A DNA stretch of 64,000 nt from Thauera chlorobenzoica (GTDB taxonomy: Bacteria > Pseudomonadota > Gammaproteobacteria > Burkholderiales > Rhodocyclaceae), in the NCBI RefSeq assembly GCF_001922305.1, contig NZ_CP018839.1, forward strand, positions 2,790,001 through 2,854,000, in the 5' to 3' direction. The translations under genes and the position numbers were made by a program. Shown piece after piece: positions 62,515 to 64,000 of this stretch (position 1 is its first letter; each line of letters opens with the position of its first letter). The notes below the pieces were generated by a model. The model was not told where the DNA came from and searched no databases. It worked only from the letters and a program-made list of their open reading frames with translations.

Positions 62515-64000
62515 TTACTTGCTGCTGCGCGCGCGTGCGAAAGCCTCCGCGAGCGCGCCGCCCGCGGCGGGAGTGCCCTGATCGCGGCGCCTTGCAGGCG
62601 GGGTGTGCGGTTTGTCGCTGGTGGCGGGCAGGCGGCCGTCTCCGTTGCGGGGCGGGCGACGGTCGCCGTCGCGGTGCGCTGGTTGACGGGCTTGACCGGC
62701 GCCGCGGTCGCGCGTCTCGGGGCGCGCGGCGGCGGGACCTTCGCTGCGGCGCGCTGCGGTGTCGTCGCCCAGGCGCATGGTCAGTGCGATGCGTTTGCGC
62801 GCAGCGTCCACCTCCAGCACCTTGACCTTCACCACCTGGCCGGCCTTGACTACGCTGTGCGGGTCCTTGACGAAGGTGTTCGACAGCGCCGAGATGTGCA
62901 CCAGGCCGTCCTGATGCACGCCGATGTCGACGAAGGCGCCGAAATTGGTGACATTGGTGACCACGCCTTCGAGCAGCATGCCCGGCTGCAGGTCCTTCAG
63001 CGTCTCGACGCCGTCGCGGAAGCTGGCGGTGCGGAACTCCGGGCGCGGGTCGCGGCCGGGCTTTTCCAGCTCGGCGAGGATGTCCTGCACGGTGGGCAGG
63101 CCGAAGCGCGCGTCGGTGAACTCGGCGGGCTTGAGCGACTTGAGGAAGCTGCCGTTGCCCATCAGCTCACGCACGCTCTTCTGCACCCGGGCGAGGATGC
63201 GCTCGACCACCGGATAGGCCTCCGGGTGCACCGAGGACGCATCGAGCGGGTTGTCGCCGCTCGGGATGCGCAGGAAGCCGGCGGCCTGCTCGAAGGTCTT
63301 GGGCCCCAGGCGCGGCACGCCCTTGAGCGCATCGCGGCTGCGGAACGGGCCGTGGGCGTCGCGGTAATCGACGATGTTGGCGGCAAGCGTCGAACTGAGG
63401 CCGGAGATGCGCGCCAGCAGCGGCACGGAGGCGGTGTTGACGTCGACGCCGACGGCGTTCACGCAGTCCTCGACCACGGCGTCGAGGCTCTTCGCCAGCC
63501 GGCCCTGGTTGACGTCGTGTTGGTACTGGCCGACGCCGATCGACTTGGGGTCGATCTTGACCAGCTCGGCGAGCGGGTCCTGCAGGCGGCGGGCGATCGA
63601 CACCGCGCCGCGCAGGCTGACGTCGACGCCGGGGAACTCGCGCGCGGCGAGTTCGGAGGCGGAATACACCGAGGCGCCCGCTTCCGACACCATGACCTTG
63701 GTCAGGCGCAGCTCGGGCTGGCGCTTGAGCAACTCGGCGACGAGCGCATCGGTCTCGCGCGAGGCGGTGCCGTTGCCGATCGCGATCAGCTCGGCGGAGT
63801 GCTTCTTCGCCAACGCGGCGATCGTGGCGAGCGCCGATTCGCGGTCGCGGCGCGGCTCGAAGGGGTAGACCGTGGCGGTGTCCACGAGCTTGCCGGTCGC
63901 ATCGACCACGGCGACCTTGACCCCGGTGCGGATGCCGGGGTCGAGCCCGATCGTGGCGCGCGTGCCGGCGGGCGCGGCGAGCAGCAGGTCCTTCAGGTTG
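62515..64000 (-). CDS. tex: Tex-like S1 RNA-binding transcription accessory protein, 5' part outside window
   Basis: The frame is open from the stop at 62515 to the right edge (over 490 codons). From the edge it shows the YqgF-like domain ([16 protein letters not shown]), helix-hairpin-helix repeats ([35 protein letters not shown]) and an S1 domain ([31 protein letters not shown]). The last 75 residues are a basic, low-complexity tail. The N-terminal Tex domain lies beyond 64000. Tex affects transcription and RNA handling. Confidence 0.95.
   Translation of the reverse strand, partial: NLKDLLLAAPAGTRATIGLDPGIRTGVKVAVVDATGKLVDTATVYPFEPRRDRESALATIAALAKKHSAELIAIGNGTASRETDALVAELLKRQPELRLTKVMVSEAGASVYSASELAAREFPGVDVSLRGAVSIARRLQDPLAELVKIDPKSIGVGQYQHDVNQGRLAKSLDAVVEDCVNAVGVDVNTASVPLLARISGLSSTLAANIVDYRDAHGPFRSRDALKGVPRLGPKTFEQAAGFLRIPSGDNPLDASSVHPEAYPVVERILARVQKSVRELMGNGSFLKSLKPAEFTDARFGLPTVQDILAELEKPGRDPRPEFRTASFRDGVETLKDLQPGMLLEGVVTNVTNFGAFVDIGVHQDGLVHISALSNTFVKDPHSVVKAGQVVKVKVLEVDAARKRIALTMRLGDDTAARRSEGPAAARPETRDRGAGQARQPAHRDGDRRPPRNGDGRLPATSDKPHTPPARRRDQGTPAAGGALAEAFARARSSK

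Overview
The window comes from a high-GC, respiring, denitrifying betaproteobacterium, most like the Thauera/Azoarcus group (Zoogloeaceae, Rhodocyclales). The genus is inferred from the gene set and order (nirS-nirT-nirB, a fused nirDL, norCB with norEFQD, fbpABC, minCDE); no search was run.

Layout. 1-1300 is mobile-element debris: a tyrosine recombinase running off the left edge, a cluster of short inverted repeats, and the 3' end of an IS66 transposase. 1.3-16.1 kb is a defence island. It holds a TOTE-type helicase gene broken at both ends, a higBA toxin-antitoxin pair, a SWIM/SNF2 helicase, a complete four-gene Wadjet-type SMC anti-plasmid operon (jetABCD) and a second, unrelated higBA pair. 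16.3-17.2 kb is a YihY/BrkB membrane protein.

17.3-39.4 kb is a denitrification supercluster. nirE diverges from nirS-nirT-nirB-cupredoxin. nirC-F-DL-G-H-J-N follows for heme d1 synthesis, then nnrS. A convergent block on the minus strand carries norCB, a GapA/Epd-type dehydrogenase, and norE-norF-norQ, two unassigned membrane proteins, norD and a Dnr-type regulator. I found five FNR/DNR-like boxes. Four sit about 41.5 bp from a plausible -10 and start point: the shared nirE/nirS site, nirC, nirJ (inside the nir operon) and norC. The fifth would place the norE start point on its ATG (a leaderless mRNA).

39.5-64 kb is mostly housekeeping: a cell-wall amidase, pyrD, the two N-degron transferases bpt and aat, a split Fe(III) transporter fbpABC with Fur-like sites and a DUF2325 gene, an NlpC/P60 hydrolase, an exonuclease-DUF294-phoH run, bcp, an Mth938-like protein, then alaA-hom-yiiM-small ORF-dodecin-thrC, minCDE, an Hsp33 lacking its redox-switch cysteines, an ArsC/YffB-like protein, and the 3' part of tex.

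Most worth following: the Wadjet island with its broken TOTE gene, the promoter architecture of nirJ and norE, the cysteine-less Hsp33, and the two uncharacterised redox/membrane genes inside the nor operon. No tRNA, rRNA or CRISPR array was seen.
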